A stretch of 64,000 nucleotides of DNA from an uncultured Mycoplasmatota bacterium (GTDB taxonomy: Bacteria; Bacillota_I; Bacilli_A; RF39; UBA660). The stretch covers positions 1-64,000 of the forward strand of contig CAOJEH010000003.1 in assembly GCA_948434005.1 (NCBI GenBank). The letters are read 5' to 3'. The translations under genes and the position numbers were made by a program. Position 1 is the first letter of the stretch. The number at the start of each line of letters is the position of its first letter. Below, in pieces: positions 35,754 through 44,151 of the stretch. Below the pieces are notes generated by a model, which saw only the letters and a program-made list of their open reading frames with translations, was not told the DNA's origin and made no database searches.

Positions 35754-36732
35754 ATAACCATACTCCAAATATTATTCCAGACATTGCAAGTATTAATCCA
35801 AATACCCAAAATAGTTTTACAATGTCTGTTTCTTGCCATCCTAATTTTTCAAAATGATGATGCAGTGGTGTCATTAAAAATAGTTTTCTATGTAACACTT
35901 GTACCCAAAATACTTGGATAATTACACTTAATGTTTCTATTACAAAGATTCCTGCAACTACTAATAAAGTAAGTTCTCTATGAGTAAGTATTGCAATTGT
36001 TCCCATAACTCCACCTAAAGCCAGTGAACCTGTATCTCCCATAAATATTTTTGCTGGATGAGTATTAAAAATCAAAAATCCTATAATACTACCAACTAAT
36101 ATTAAGGAAAATATTCCTATATCTTCAAATCCTACCATTAATGATATTAGACTAAAAGCTATAAAAGCTATTGCAGAAAGTCCTCCAGCTAAACCATCAA
36201 GACCATCCGATAGATTAACTGCATTAGAAGACCCTACTAATATAAATAATATGAATAGTCCATATAACCAACCCATTTCAATATCTATATGAAGTGTTCC
36301 TACAACCCAAGATGTTTGTCCACCATTTTTCATATAAATATAGAAAAATCCTACTGCTATTAAAACTTGTAAAAATAGTTTTTTATATGTTGATAATCCC
36401 TCATTATTTTTCTTTTTTATTGATAGAAAATCATCTAAAAATCCAATTATAGCATAACCAATAAATACTAATAGTACTATTCCTAGGTTTGATGTATATG
36501 ATATTTTATTTGTTATAATTAATCCTAAGGATACTAATACCGTTGGAATAATAAATATTAATCCCCCCATAGTAGGTGTTCCTTCTTTTTTTCTATGACT
36601 TTCACCAACAAATACACTTATTTTTTGTCCTATATGCATTTTTTTAAGTAATGGTACTAAAATAAGCCCTAATATTGATGATGATAAAAATCCAATCATA
36701 ATCGCAAAGATTGCTTTAGTGAGTAATAACAT
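35752..36732 (-). CDS. mraY: Phospho-MurNAc-pentapeptide translocase MraY
   Basis: Forms lipid I on undecaprenyl phosphate. 326 residues from ATG 36732 (GGAGTGG upstream; two earlier in-frame Met codons lack a site). Ten membrane helices with the family motifs: TPTMGG, IGFLDDFLSIKKK (Asp-Asp), NLSDGLDGLAGG, NTHPAKIFMGDTGSLALGG and MTPLHHHFEKLGW. It is not followed by murD here, as it would be in an intact dcw cluster, but by gpmI. A -10 TATACT preceded by TG lies about 15 bases upstream. Confidence 0.96.
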   Translation of the reverse strand: MLLLTKAIFAIMIGFLSSSILGLILVPLLKKMHIGQKISVFVGESHRKKEGTPTMGGLIFIIPTVLVSLGLIITNKISYTSNLGIVLLVFIGYAIIGFLDDFLSIKKKNNEGLSTYKKLFLQVLIAVGFFYIYMKNGGQTSWVVGTLHIDIEMGWLYGLFILFILVGSSNAVNLSDGLDGLAGGLSAIAFIAFSLISLMVGFEDIGIFSLILVGSIIGFLIFNTHPAKIFMGDTGSLALGGVMGTIAILTHRELTLLVVAGIFVIETLSVIIQVFWVQVLHRKLFLMTPLHHHFEKLGWQETDIVKLFWVFGLILAMSGIIFGVWL

Positions 36733-36824
36733 TGAATTCCACTCCATTTCTCTGCAATAGTATATCACAAATTATTAAATAATAGTCCAAAATACTCAAA
36801 GTTAGACAAAACTTTACAAAAAAA

Positions 36825-37553
36825 CTATACAGCTTTTTTGCCTGTATAATTTGCTTCTTGATTTGCTAATATCTTCTCTTTAAATAGTGGACAAGTCTCT
36901 TTAGCAACTCTTATAGGATCATCATCTAATATAGTCATAGTATCTATATCATTAATACTTATTTGTAGATTTAGGCTTCCAAATACATTTTCAGCAATCT
37001 TTTTTTCATCTTCTATATCGTATTGTTTATTCATATCACTTTCGATTTCTTCCAATGAAGTTTCTCTTTTAAATCTTTCAGCTGATTTTCTATCATCCTT
37101 TTTTAACATGGAAATATATGCATTTTCATTTTGAAATAAGATTCTCTTTTGTCTAATTTCTTTTATTTGGCTATTATAATAATTTGCAACTTCTTCACCT
37201 ATTATACCCTCTAATTCTTTTAGAGAATCTACATATTCATATTTATCATGTGTTTTATAATATATGCAATTTAGATATGTAGTTATTCTCCTACTATATA
37301 ATTCCTGTCCTTTTATTTCATTTTCTTTTTTTAAAATCTGATTATTGTATTGTTCCAGTAACAAATTTTTTTTATACTCTAAGCCATAATTATACATTAT
37401 ATCTTTATATTGATCTAAATCTCTTATCTTTGATGATTTTAAAGTTTCCATAACTTTTTTAGCAACTGTCATTTTATTTCCACATACTTTTAGAGAATTA
37501 ATTACTTTTTGTTTTAAATTTATATATTCTAAAGTACCTTGTACGTTTTCCAT
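36825..37553 (-). CDS. Soluble helical protein of unknown function
   Basis: 242 residues, no membrane helix or signal peptide, rich in Lys, Glu and Asn and predicted mostly helical with possible coiled-coil stretches (about 60-90 and 115-150). I recognise no family or catalytic motif. It has its own promoter (37577-37605), ribosome-binding site AGGATAGTGAT, and ends 92 bases before the mraY start. A weak hairpin after its stop (AAAAAA..TTTTTT) may terminate it. It could be lineage-specific. Confidence 0.6.
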   Translation of the reverse strand: MENVQGTLEYINLKQKVINSLKVCGNKMTVAKKVMETLKSSKIRDLDQYKDIMYNYGLEYKKNLLLEQYNNQILKKENEIKGQELYSRRITTYLNCIYYKTHDKYEYVDSLKELEGIIGEEVANYYNSQIKEIRQKRILFQNENAYISMLKKDDRKSAERFKRETSLEEIESDMNKQYDIEDEKKIAENVFGSLNLQISINDIDTMTILDDDPIRVAKETCPLFKEKILANQEANYTGKKAV

Positions 37554-37576
37554 ATAATCACTATCCTATATTTTTT

Positions 37577-37605
37577 ATTTTAGCATATACATTTTTTATT
37601 ATCAA
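37577..37605 (-). promoter_or_regulatory. Promoter of the unknown gene upstream of mraY
   Basis: -35 TTGATA (37605-37600), 17-base spacer ending TGC (extended -10), -10 TAAAAT (37582-37577). Confidence 0.6.
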
Positions 37606-37637
37606 TAATATTGTAAAGTACTATACAAAAATATTAA

Positions 37638-37661
37638 AAAAATATCAATTAAGATATTTTT
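37638..37661 (-). terminator. Terminator overlapping the end of the next unknown gene
   Basis: Stem AAAAATATC/GATATTTTT with a 6-base loop and following T run. It spans the last codons and stop of the gene ending at 37645. Confidence 0.65.
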
Positions 37662-38340
37662 CTATTTCACTTGCGATGTATGCACCTAATTCTAATACAT
37701 AATTATTAAAAGTATTTTTGAATATTTTTATATTTTTACTATGTGAGTTAGTTCTATATTCATAACTACCATCTGATACTAAATTAAGATATTCTTCTAC
37801 AGTAACATCAAAATAATTAAATTTATTTAGGATTTCTAATACTTTTGCTTTATCTTCTTCATTTAGACTTTGAGCAAACTTATCGCTATTTAACTCTTGT
37901 CTACTATAATTTTCATTTAATATATCTCTTTCTTCATCAGTTAGACCTTTAAACATTTCTTCTTTTTCTTTACTAGTTAAATATAAAGGTAACTCTGGAT
38001 TTTCTATGATTACTAATCTTTGATTAAGCCAATCTTTTTGATTTAGACCTTCTGATAATTCATCAATAATATCATTCTTTAAAAAGATAAGTGAATTGTC
38101 TTCAATATTAATTCTTAAATACTTATTTTTAAAGCTTTTTAGGTTTATATCTTCTAATAAATCATTATCTAATACATCTTTTATTTCTCTAGCAATTGTT
38201 TTATAAAAAGATTTAGTTTTTTCTTTCCAAACCATACCATTAGCTAAAGAAACAGAGATAGATATTGTCTTATAAATATCTTCTAACATATCTTTTTTAT
38301 TCTGATTAGTATATATTTCTCTTATATCATTCTTTATCAT
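37645..38340 (-). CDS. Soluble protein of unknown function
   Basis: 231 residues from ATG 38340 (AGGG 6 bases upstream; the ATG at 38346 abuts the site). No membrane helix or signal. It is acidic and lysine-rich, probably all-helical, with LTSKEKEEMFKGLTDEERDILNENYS in the middle. No family recognised. It is separately transcribed from a plausible promoter (38381-38409) and ended by a terminator that overlaps its stop. It lies between the cps kinase module and another unknown gene; neither neighbour suggests a role. Confidence 0.6.
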   Translation of the reverse strand: MIKNDIREIYTNQNKKDMLEDIYKTISISVSLANGMVWKEKTKSFYKTIAREIKDVLDNDLLEDINLKSFKNKYLRINIEDNSLIFLKNDIIDELSEGLNQKDWLNQRLVIIENPELPLYLTSKEKEEMFKGLTDEERDILNENYSRQELNSDKFAQSLNEEDKAKVLEILNKFNYFDVTVEEYLNLVSDGSYEYRTNSHSKNIKIFKNTFNNYVLELGAYIASEIEKYLN

Positions 38341-38380
38341 AATCATCCCTACTTTTTACTCTTTTATTATTCTTTATATT

Positions 38381-38409
38381 AGTATAACACATTTAAATAT
38401 AATTTTAAA
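38381..38409 (-). promoter_or_regulatory. Probable promoter of the unknown gene at 37645-38340
   Basis: -35 TTTAAA (38409-38404), 17-base spacer, -10 TATACT (38386-38381). Confidence 0.5.
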
Positions 38410-38440
38410 GAAAAAACATTTGATATTTTATCAAATGTTT
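38408..38440 (-). terminator. Terminator of the cpsC-cpsD-cpsB operon
   Basis: Perfect 11-base-pair stem AACATTTGATA/TATCAAATGTT, short loop, followed by TTTTTTC, 14 bases after the cpsB stop. Confidence 0.85.
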
Positions 38441-38453
38441 CAATTTATATTAA

Positions 38454-39170
38454 TTAAGTTATACTTACTTCATCATTATTAATTACTTTTAAAATATTAT
38501 TATCTAACAAATCATTTACTATTTTCTCATCTTTTAAAATCTTTAATAATTTTTTATATACTAATTCAGTATGATCAGAATGATTTTCTCTATGTATATC
38601 ACTACCTAAAAAGGAAATATATTTTTTCTTGAGTAGTTTTTTTAGAGTTTTTTCACTATTCTTACCAAATTTTCCAAATAGACTTTCATAATTTCCTTGA
38701 AGTAATGCACCCATATCTATAAATTTATCTAGATAAGTTATATCTTTTTGTATATAAGCATATCTTTCTGGATGAGCAATTATAGGAACTATACCATTTT
38801 TCATTAAATCATAAATTATACTATCTAAATCTTTTATTTCACTACTCATTGGTAATTCTACTAGAAGATACTTAGAATTATTTAGGGTTGCTACCTCGCC
38901 TTTTTTTAATAATTCTACTAAATCACTATCTATATATACTTCATTTCCTAAATATAGATTTATCTTACTATACTTCTTCTTTAACTCTATAAATAAATCA
39001 AATTTTTCTCTATTTGCAACATTATATTTTGTCCCTTTAATATAATGAGGAGTAAGAATGATATCCGTTACTCCTTTTTTATATAACATATCTAATATGT
39101 TTATACTTTCATCAATTGTTCTTGCTCCATCATCTATTCCACATAAAATGTGGGAATGAATATCTCGCAT
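38454..39170 (-). CDS. cpsB: PHP-type protein-tyrosine phosphatase CpsB/YwqE
   Basis: 238 residues of the PHP superfamily with metal-binding motifs DIHSHIL (3-9), TPHY, NEVYID, HPERY and SDIHR. These define the CpsB/CapC/YwqE manganese-dependent phosphatases, which dephosphorylate the cognate BY-kinase and thereby control capsule or exopolysaccharide assembly. Its start overlaps the cpsD stop (TAATG), so kinase and phosphatase are translationally coupled. It is the last gene of the three-gene module. Confidence 0.93.
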   Translation of the reverse strand: MRDIHSHILCGIDDGARTIDESINILDMLYKKGVTDIILTPHYIKGTKYNVANREKFDLFIELKKKYSKINLYLGNEVYIDSDLVELLKKGEVATLNNSKYLLVELPMSSEIKDLDSIIYDLMKNGIVPIIAHPERYAYIQKDITYLDKFIDMGALLQGNYESLFGKFGKNSEKTLKKLLKKKYISFLGSDIHRENHSDHTELVYKKLLKILKDEKIVNDLLDNNILKVINNDEVSIT

Positions 39171-39865
39171 TATGATGATTCTCCATAATATCCATAGTAT
39201 CCATAATATGAATTATCTTCTGCTCTTACTCTATTTAAAATAACTCCATTTATTTTAGAATTAACCATTTCAAAAGATTTTTTTACTTGATTTAGTAATT
39301 CTAATTTTGTTTTTCTTTTAGTAACTACTACTACATTTATATCTGATAATTTTGTCATTACTAGAGTATCATTTAATCCTAAGACAGGAGCACAATCTAG
39401 TATAATAATATCATACATTTTTCTTAGTTTCATCATTAATTCTTCGTTATTTATAGATGCTAAAAGTTCTGAAGAGTTTGGAGGCATAGCACCTGTTGGT
39501 AATAAGTCTAAGTTTTCTATTTCTGTATGTGTTATATAACTATTAATAGTACGTTCATCTTTTGATGATAAGATTAAGTTAGAATATCCTTTACTACGAT
39601 CATTTTTAATATTAAATATTTTATGTTGTCTTCCTTTTCTTAAGTCATTATCAACTAATAATACTTTTTTATTTTCCTGTGCAAAAGCTACTGCTAAATT
39701 TGCAGATACAAAGCTTTTTCCATCACCTGGTTCAGGGCTAGTTAGTAATATTACTTTAACATTACTATTAACTAGTGAAAATTGTAAATTTGTACGAATA
39801 GTCTTAATTGATTCACTAAATGATGACTTTGGATTATGGTTTACTAATAACTCTGTCTTTTCCAT
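39170..39865 (-). CDS. cpsD: Cytoplasmic BY-kinase CpsD/YwqD
   Basis: 231-residue tyrosine autokinase. Walker A SPEPGDGKSFVSANLA, Walker A' LLVDNDLRKG, Walker B IIILDCAPV. The C-terminal tail carries a tyrosine cluster (six Tyr in SYYGYYGYYGESS) that is autophosphorylated. The N-terminal ESIKTIRTNLQFS helix is typical for oligomer contacts. It is activated by the adjacent membrane protein CpsC and reversed by CpsB. It probably controls the exopolysaccharide genes about 8-16 kb upstream. Confidence 0.95.
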   Translation of the reverse strand: MEKTELLVNHNPKSSFSESIKTIRTNLQFSLVNSNVKVILLTSPEPGDGKSFVSANLAVAFAQENKKVLLVDNDLRKGRQHKIFNIKNDRSKGYSNLILSSKDERTINSYITHTEIENLDLLPTGAMPPNSSELLASINNEELMMKLRKMYDIIILDCAPVLGLNDTLVMTKLSDINVVVVTKRKTKLELLNQVKKSFEMVNSKINGVILNRVRAEDNSYYGYYGYYGESS

Positions 39866-39867
39866 AA

Positions 39868-40572
39868 TTATCTCCCCTTATTTTTCTTTCTTTTTTTATT
39901 TTTATCTTCTACATAAGTAACATTACCAATTACTGATAATCCTAATTTCTCTTCTATATCGTTACCCGATTTTATACTTGTATCAAAATAGAATATTAAA
40001 AATATTATAACTGTTCCTATAACAAACCCTATACCTGATGATATAATTAACTGTTTAAATGGTTTTATATTATAAGGTTTTTTCTCTAAATAAGCTTTAT
40101 CAACTATGGATACATTAGTTAGGTTATAAATATTTTGTACTTCATCCATAAATACAGTAGCAGTTGTTTCAGTAATCTTTTTCGCTATCTTATTATCTTT
40201 ATTACTTACTTCTATTTTAATAATTTCAGTATCTTCTACTGATGTAACTGTTATTTTTTTAGATAATTCTTCCACGCTTATATCTAAATCTACTTTATCA
40301 ATAACTTGTTTTAAAACAGTTCTACTTTTAACTATTTCACTATATGTTGTAACTAAATTTTTATTAAGTAATACATCACTTTGAATTATATTAGAACTTT
40401 CATTTTTATTATCACTAACTAATATTAAAGTAGTAGAACTATGATACATAGGTGTTAATATGTAATTAACATATAGAAATCCCCCGATAAAAAATAGAAT
40501 TGTTGTAGATAATACTATACTAATTTTAGATATAAAAAACTTAAATAATTCTTTAAAATTAATCTCTTCCAT
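39868..40572 (-). CDS. cpsC: Chain-length determinant / kinase activator CpsC/YwqC
   Basis: 234 residues, Wzz-type. A first membrane helix (about 15-36), an extracellular domain of about 130 residues, a second helix (about 172-196), and a basic C-terminal tail (KNKKRKKNKGR) that in the family docks on and activates the BY-kinase. The motif KPYNIKPFKQLIISSGIG before helix 2 is the proline-rich signature of Wzz/CpsC. It is the first gene of the cpsC-cpsD-cpsB operon, behind a consensus promoter, with AAAGGGG before its start. Confidence 0.92.
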   Translation of the reverse strand: MEEINFKELFKFFISKISIVLSTTILFFIGGFLYVNYILTPMYHSSTTLILVSDNKNESSNIIQSDVLLNKNLVTTYSEIVKSRTVLKQVIDKVDLDISVEELSKKITVTSVEDTEIIKIEVSNKDNKIAKKITETTATVFMDEVQNIYNLTNVSIVDKAYLEKKPYNIKPFKQLIISSGIGFVIGTVIIFLIFYFDTSIKSGNDIEEKLGLSVIGNVTYVEDKNKKRKKNKGR

Positions 40573-40603
40573 AAATATCCCCTTTTTCTTTTATTTCTCG
40601 CAT

Positions 40604-40632
40604 ATTATACTATATTTTTCTTTATTTGTCAA
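40604..40632 (-). promoter_or_regulatory. Consensus promoter of cpsC-cpsD-cpsB
   Basis: Perfect -35 TTGACA (40632-40627), 17-base spacer, perfect -10 TATAAT (40609-40604). A second TTGACA lies 10 bases further upstream. Confidence 0.85.
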
Positions 40633-40660
40633 TACTGTCAATAATTTTTACTAAAATAGT

Positions 40661-40686
40661 AAAAAGGAATTTCTTTAGAAATTCCC
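40661..40686 (-). terminator. Terminator of the gene at 40687-41169
   Basis: Perfect 8-base-pair stem GGAATTTC/GAAATTCC with a 4-base loop and TTTTT, starting directly after the stop codon. Confidence 0.85.
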
Positions 40687-41169
40687 TTATTTACAAGTAT
40701 ATCCAGCTTTTTCCATATCTTCTTTAACTTGACTATAACTATTCTTATTACTTGATATTGACATTGCCTTTTGGAAACTATTATTAGATGCACTAAATGA
40801 CATCTTTAAACCAGTATCTGTTTCTTCATATTTTGGTTTTATTTCATATTTCTTTTCATAAGTACTATATTGTTTTTTAAATTCTTTTACAAATGTATCT
40901 TTATATGGTATATATCTATCTTTTAATTCAATATTAAATGTTGCATCAACCTTGTCTGCTTTATTCATAGAAAATGATATTTTAGCTTCAGCTTCCATTT
41001 TCATTTGTGATTGATCCATAGTTTGTGTACATGTCAAAGTTTTATTACCAGATACAAAATATACTACCAATGCAATTAAAGCAATTACTATTACTGCTAT
41101 AACTACAATAATCGGTGTTTTACTACTTCCTCCTGTTTTAGTTTTTACTTCTTCTTTGTTATCACTCAT
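40687..41169 (-). CDS. Membrane-anchored extracellular protein of unknown function
   Basis: 160 residues from ATG 41169 (AGGAGTGA upstream). A short charged cytoplasmic tail, one membrane helix (about 19-40, IIVVIAVIVIALIALVVYFV), then a domain of about 115 residues beginning LTCTQTMDQ and ending GYTCK, so its two cysteines probably form a disulphide. The domain pattern (a Cys near the membrane, a repeated beta pattern with FSMNKADKVDATF) loosely resembles DUF1307/YehR-type lipoproteins, but there is no lipobox. Transcribed alone. Confidence 0.65.
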   Translation of the reverse strand: MSDNKEEVKTKTGGSSKTPIIVVIAVIVIALIALVVYFVSGNKTLTCTQTMDQSQMKMEAEAKISFSMNKADKVDATFNIELKDRYIPYKDTFVKEFKKQYSTYEKKYEIKPKYEETDTGLKMSFSASNNSFQKAMSISSNKNSYSQVKEDMEKAGYTCK

Positions 41170-41202
41170 TTTTTCACTCCTCATATATATAATAACAATT
41201 TT

Positions 41203-41231
41203 ATATTATTATTTTTTTTAATTATTGTCAA
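41203..41231 (-). promoter_or_regulatory. Probable promoter of the gene at 40687-41169
   Basis: -35 TTGACA (41231-41226), 17-base spacer, -10 TAATAT (41208-41203). Confidence 0.5.
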
Positions 41232-41240
41232 TAAAAATAT

Positions 41241-42821
41241 CTATTTATTGATATATATTTTAGCAATTTGTTCTGCAATTTTTAATCCATCTACAGCAGA
41301 TGAAGTTATTCCTCCTGAATATCCAGCTCCTTCTCCAGCAGGATAGATTCCTTCTATATTACATAAAAATTCTTCATTTCTTAATATTCTTATAGGTGAT
41401 GATGTTCTTGCCTCAACTGCTGCTATAATAGCATCATCTCTTCCAAAACCCTTTATTTTTGTATCAAAATAATCAATCCCTTCTATTAAAGATTTTATTA
41501 TATCTTTTGGTAAAATATTATTAATTTTTCCAAAAGAATAAGCTCCTTTCATTATTGGTTTTATTTTTCTATATTCGCTTCCTAATTTATTTTCCTTAAA
41601 ATCTTTATATAATTGTATAGGAATTTTTCCCCTACACTCTTTATATGCTAAGGACTCTAGTTTTCTTTGAAATTCTACTCCATCTAATGGATTATAACCA
41701 AAATCATCTGGAGTTACAGTAACTATTACAGCACTATTAGCATTACCACTATCTCTTTTATAATTACTCATTCCATTAACTACTAGATGATTATCTTCAC
41801 TAGAAGAATTTACAACATAACCTCCAGGACACATACAAAAAGTATATACACCTCTATTATTACTTGCTTTGTAAGTTAGTTTATAACTAGCATTTCCTAT
41901 TTCTTTATAATCTTTTCCATATTGCTTTAGATTAATCATATCTTGAGGATGTTGTATCCTAACTCCTATTGCAAATGGTTTAGGTACTATACTAATTTTT
42001 CTATCAAGTAGCATTTTAAATGTATCTCTAGCACTATGTCCTATTGCTAATACTAAAATATCTGTTTTTATTACTTCACTATTATTTATTTCAATTTCTT
42101 TTATTTTATTTTTATCTATTTTTATGTCTGTAAGCTTATTTCTAAATCTAAATTCTCCACCCATAGCTTCTATTTTTTTTCTCATATTTTTTAAAACTGT
42201 TACTAATATATCTGTCCCAATATGGGGATTATTTATATAAAGTATTTCTTTAGGTGCTCCACAATCTAGGAATATTTCAAATATTTTCTTTTGCCTATAT
42301 AATTTATCCTTTGTTAAAGTATTTAGTTTTCCATCAGAGAATGTTCCTGCACCACCTTCTCCAAATTGAACGTTTGAATCTTTATCTAAATTACCATTAC
42401 TCCAAAACTCTTCTACTTTCTTTATACGGGTATCTATACTATCACCACGTTCTATTATAATAGGCTTATATCCTAGACTAGCTAACATATATGCACAAAA
42501 TAATCCGCATGGACCACTTCCTACGATAATAGGTCTATAATTTAGTTTCTTTTTACCTGATACATTTATAAAGTATTCTTCATTAGGAGTTTTAAATATA
42601 TCTTTTGATTTATATATACTTAATATTTTATCTTCATTATCTAATAAGATATCTACTTCATATATATAGCATAAATTACTCTTTTTTCTAGCGTCTAAAG
42701 ACTTTTTATTTATCTTATAATCTTTTATTTTATTAATACTGATATTTAATTTTTTTGCACATTTTTCTAATAATTTATCTTCCTCTTCTATCCCTAACTT
42801 TATTTGTCTTAATCTTATCAT
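41241..42821 (-). CDS. FAD-dependent dehydrogenase, COG2509 family
   Basis: 526 residues. An N-terminal RNA-binding-like extension of about 90 residues (LRQIKLGIEEEDKLLEKCAKKL) precedes a Rossmann FAD-binding site RPIIVGSGPCGLFCAYMLASLGY, then the conserved QFGEGGAGTFSDGKLNT and LAIGHSARDTF motifs of the COG2509 flavoproteins, and a C-terminal AVEARTSSPIRILR...GIYPAGEGAGYSGGI. Members are widespread in anaerobic Firmicutes; substrate unknown. It overlaps the next gene upstream by 4 bases, so the two flavoproteins are co-translated. Confidence 0.9.
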   Translation of the reverse strand: MIRLRQIKLGIEEEDKLLEKCAKKLNISINKIKDYKINKKSLDARKKSNLCYIYEVDILLDNEDKILSIYKSKDIFKTPNEEYFINVSGKKKLNYRPIIVGSGPCGLFCAYMLASLGYKPIIIERGDSIDTRIKKVEEFWSNGNLDKDSNVQFGEGGAGTFSDGKLNTLTKDKLYRQKKIFEIFLDCGAPKEILYINNPHIGTDILVTVLKNMRKKIEAMGGEFRFRNKLTDIKIDKNKIKEIEINNSEVIKTDILVLAIGHSARDTFKMLLDRKISIVPKPFAIGVRIQHPQDMINLKQYGKDYKEIGNASYKLTYKASNNRGVYTFCMCPGGYVVNSSSEDNHLVVNGMSNYKRDSGNANSAVIVTVTPDDFGYNPLDGVEFQRKLESLAYKECRGKIPIQLYKDFKENKLGSEYRKIKPIMKGAYSFGKINNILPKDIIKSLIEGIDYFDTKIKGFGRDDAIIAAVEARTSSPIRILRNEEFLCNIEGIYPAGEGAGYSGGITSSAVDGLKIAEQIAKIYINK

Positions 42822-44035
42822 TTTATACTATTACCTACCTTAATACCTGTTAAAAAGCAAAATCCTAAATTATAACCACCACACTCGCCATCTGCATCTA
42901 ATATTTCTCCAATTATATATAAATTATCTACTATTTTTGATTCCATGGTATCTATATCAACCTCAGATAAAGGTATTCCACCTGATGCAGTTTGAGCATT
43001 ATCAAAAGAGTTAGTACCTACTATATCAAGCTTATGGGATATTATATTTTTTGAAAGACATAACTTTTCTTCTTTATTTAAACTATTCCAATTATTATTT
43101 TCATTTATTTTAGATAGTTTTATTAACACCTTACCTAATTTATAGTTAATAATACCTTCTAATAATTCACTTATAGTTCTATTTTTTAATAACTTATTTC
43201 TGTTTTCCATAAAATCTATAAAATCATTTATATTATCTATTTCATTATAAAAATTAATTTCTATATCTACTTTTTTATATTTATCTAGACTTCTTGCTAC
43301 TAAAGTACTTAAATTCATTGTACAAATACCACTTATACCATAATCTGTTAGTTGTACTTCTCCTACTTCTTCTTTTATAAATTTATCATCTTCATATAGT
43401 TTTAAAGTTGCTTTTGATCTTATTCCTTTCCAATCTTTTAAATACTTTTTATCAGATTTTAATTGAACAAGTGCAGGTAAAGGTTTAACTATATTATGTC
43501 CTAATTTCTTTAATATTTCATAAAAATTACCTTCACTTCCTGTTTTTGGATAAGCATATGAACCTGTACTAATAATAACTTTATCTGATAAATAGCTTTC
43601 TTTATCAGTTATAATTGTAAACTTATTGTTTTCTTTTTTTATATCTTTTACATATCTATTATATACAATCTTAACGTTAGAGTTTTTTGCTTCTACTTCT
43701 AAAGTATTTCTAATACTAGTAGCTTGATTAGAATATGGATAATAATATCCATTATTTATATTTGGTATTATACCTATACTATTAAAAAAGGATAATACTT
43801 CTTTTTTATTATTTTCAGTAATTAGATTTTTCAATAAAGATATATCTCTACTATTAAAGTGTTTTATGTTAAAATCTTCATTAAAATAGTTACATCTACC
43901 ATTACCTGTTATTAATAATTTCTTGCCACAAATATTATTTCTTTCTAAGATAACTACATCATTATTATTACGTGCTAAAACAATAGCAGCACAAAGTCCT
44001 GATGCTCCTCCACCTATTATAGTAACTTTAGACAT
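42818..44035 (-). CDS. HI0933/BaiN-family flavoprotein
   Basis: 405 residues. N-terminal FAD-binding VTIIGGGASGLCAAIVLARNN, the family motif GKKLLITGNGRCNYFN, a middle insertion domain, GSYAYPKTGSEG, QTASGGIPLSEVD, and the C-terminal flavin motif IIGEILDADGECGGYNLGFCF. These mark the HI0933 family (TIGR00275, relatives YtfP and BaiN), a flavoprotein of unsettled function; some members reduce unsaturated bile-acid intermediates, but nothing here points to that substrate. Coupled to the COG2509 flavoprotein by a 4-base overlap. Confidence 0.92.
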   Translation of the reverse strand: MSKVTIIGGGASGLCAAIVLARNNNDVVILERNNICGKKLLITGNGRCNYFNEDFNIKHFNSRDISLLKNLITENNKKEVLSFFNSIGIIPNINNGYYYPYSNQATSIRNTLEVEAKNSNVKIVYNRYVKDIKKENNKFTIITDKESYLSDKVIISTGSYAYPKTGSEGNFYEILKKLGHNIVKPLPALVQLKSDKKYLKDWKGIRSKATLKLYEDDKFIKEEVGEVQLTDYGISGICTMNLSTLVARSLDKYKKVDIEINFYNEIDNINDFIDFMENRNKLLKNRTISELLEGIINYKLGKVLIKLSKINENNNWNSLNKEEKLCLSKNIISHKLDIVGTNSFDNAQTASGGIPLSEVDIDTMESKIVDNLYIIGEILDADGECGGYNLGFCFLTGIKVGNSIK

Positions 44036-44109
44036 AGTATCAACTCCCTTAAATAGTAAACATAATATTATAATATCATAATCTTTTAATATTTGGTATT
44101 TTCTTATAA

Positions 44110-44141
44110 AATAAAAAGAATAAATAATTCTTTATCCTTTT
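44110..44141 (-). terminator. Terminator of spoVD
   Basis: Stem AAAAGGATAAA with TTTATTCTTTT (one G-U), 6-base loop, ending in a T-rich tract, 11 bases after the stop. Confidence 0.7.
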
Positions 44142-44151
44142 AAAATATACT

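Noticed and set aside
41241-44035. Bile-acid reductase role for the HI0933/BaiN relative
   Set aside because: The family is broad, and no other bai genes or transporter lie nearby; only the family name is supported.
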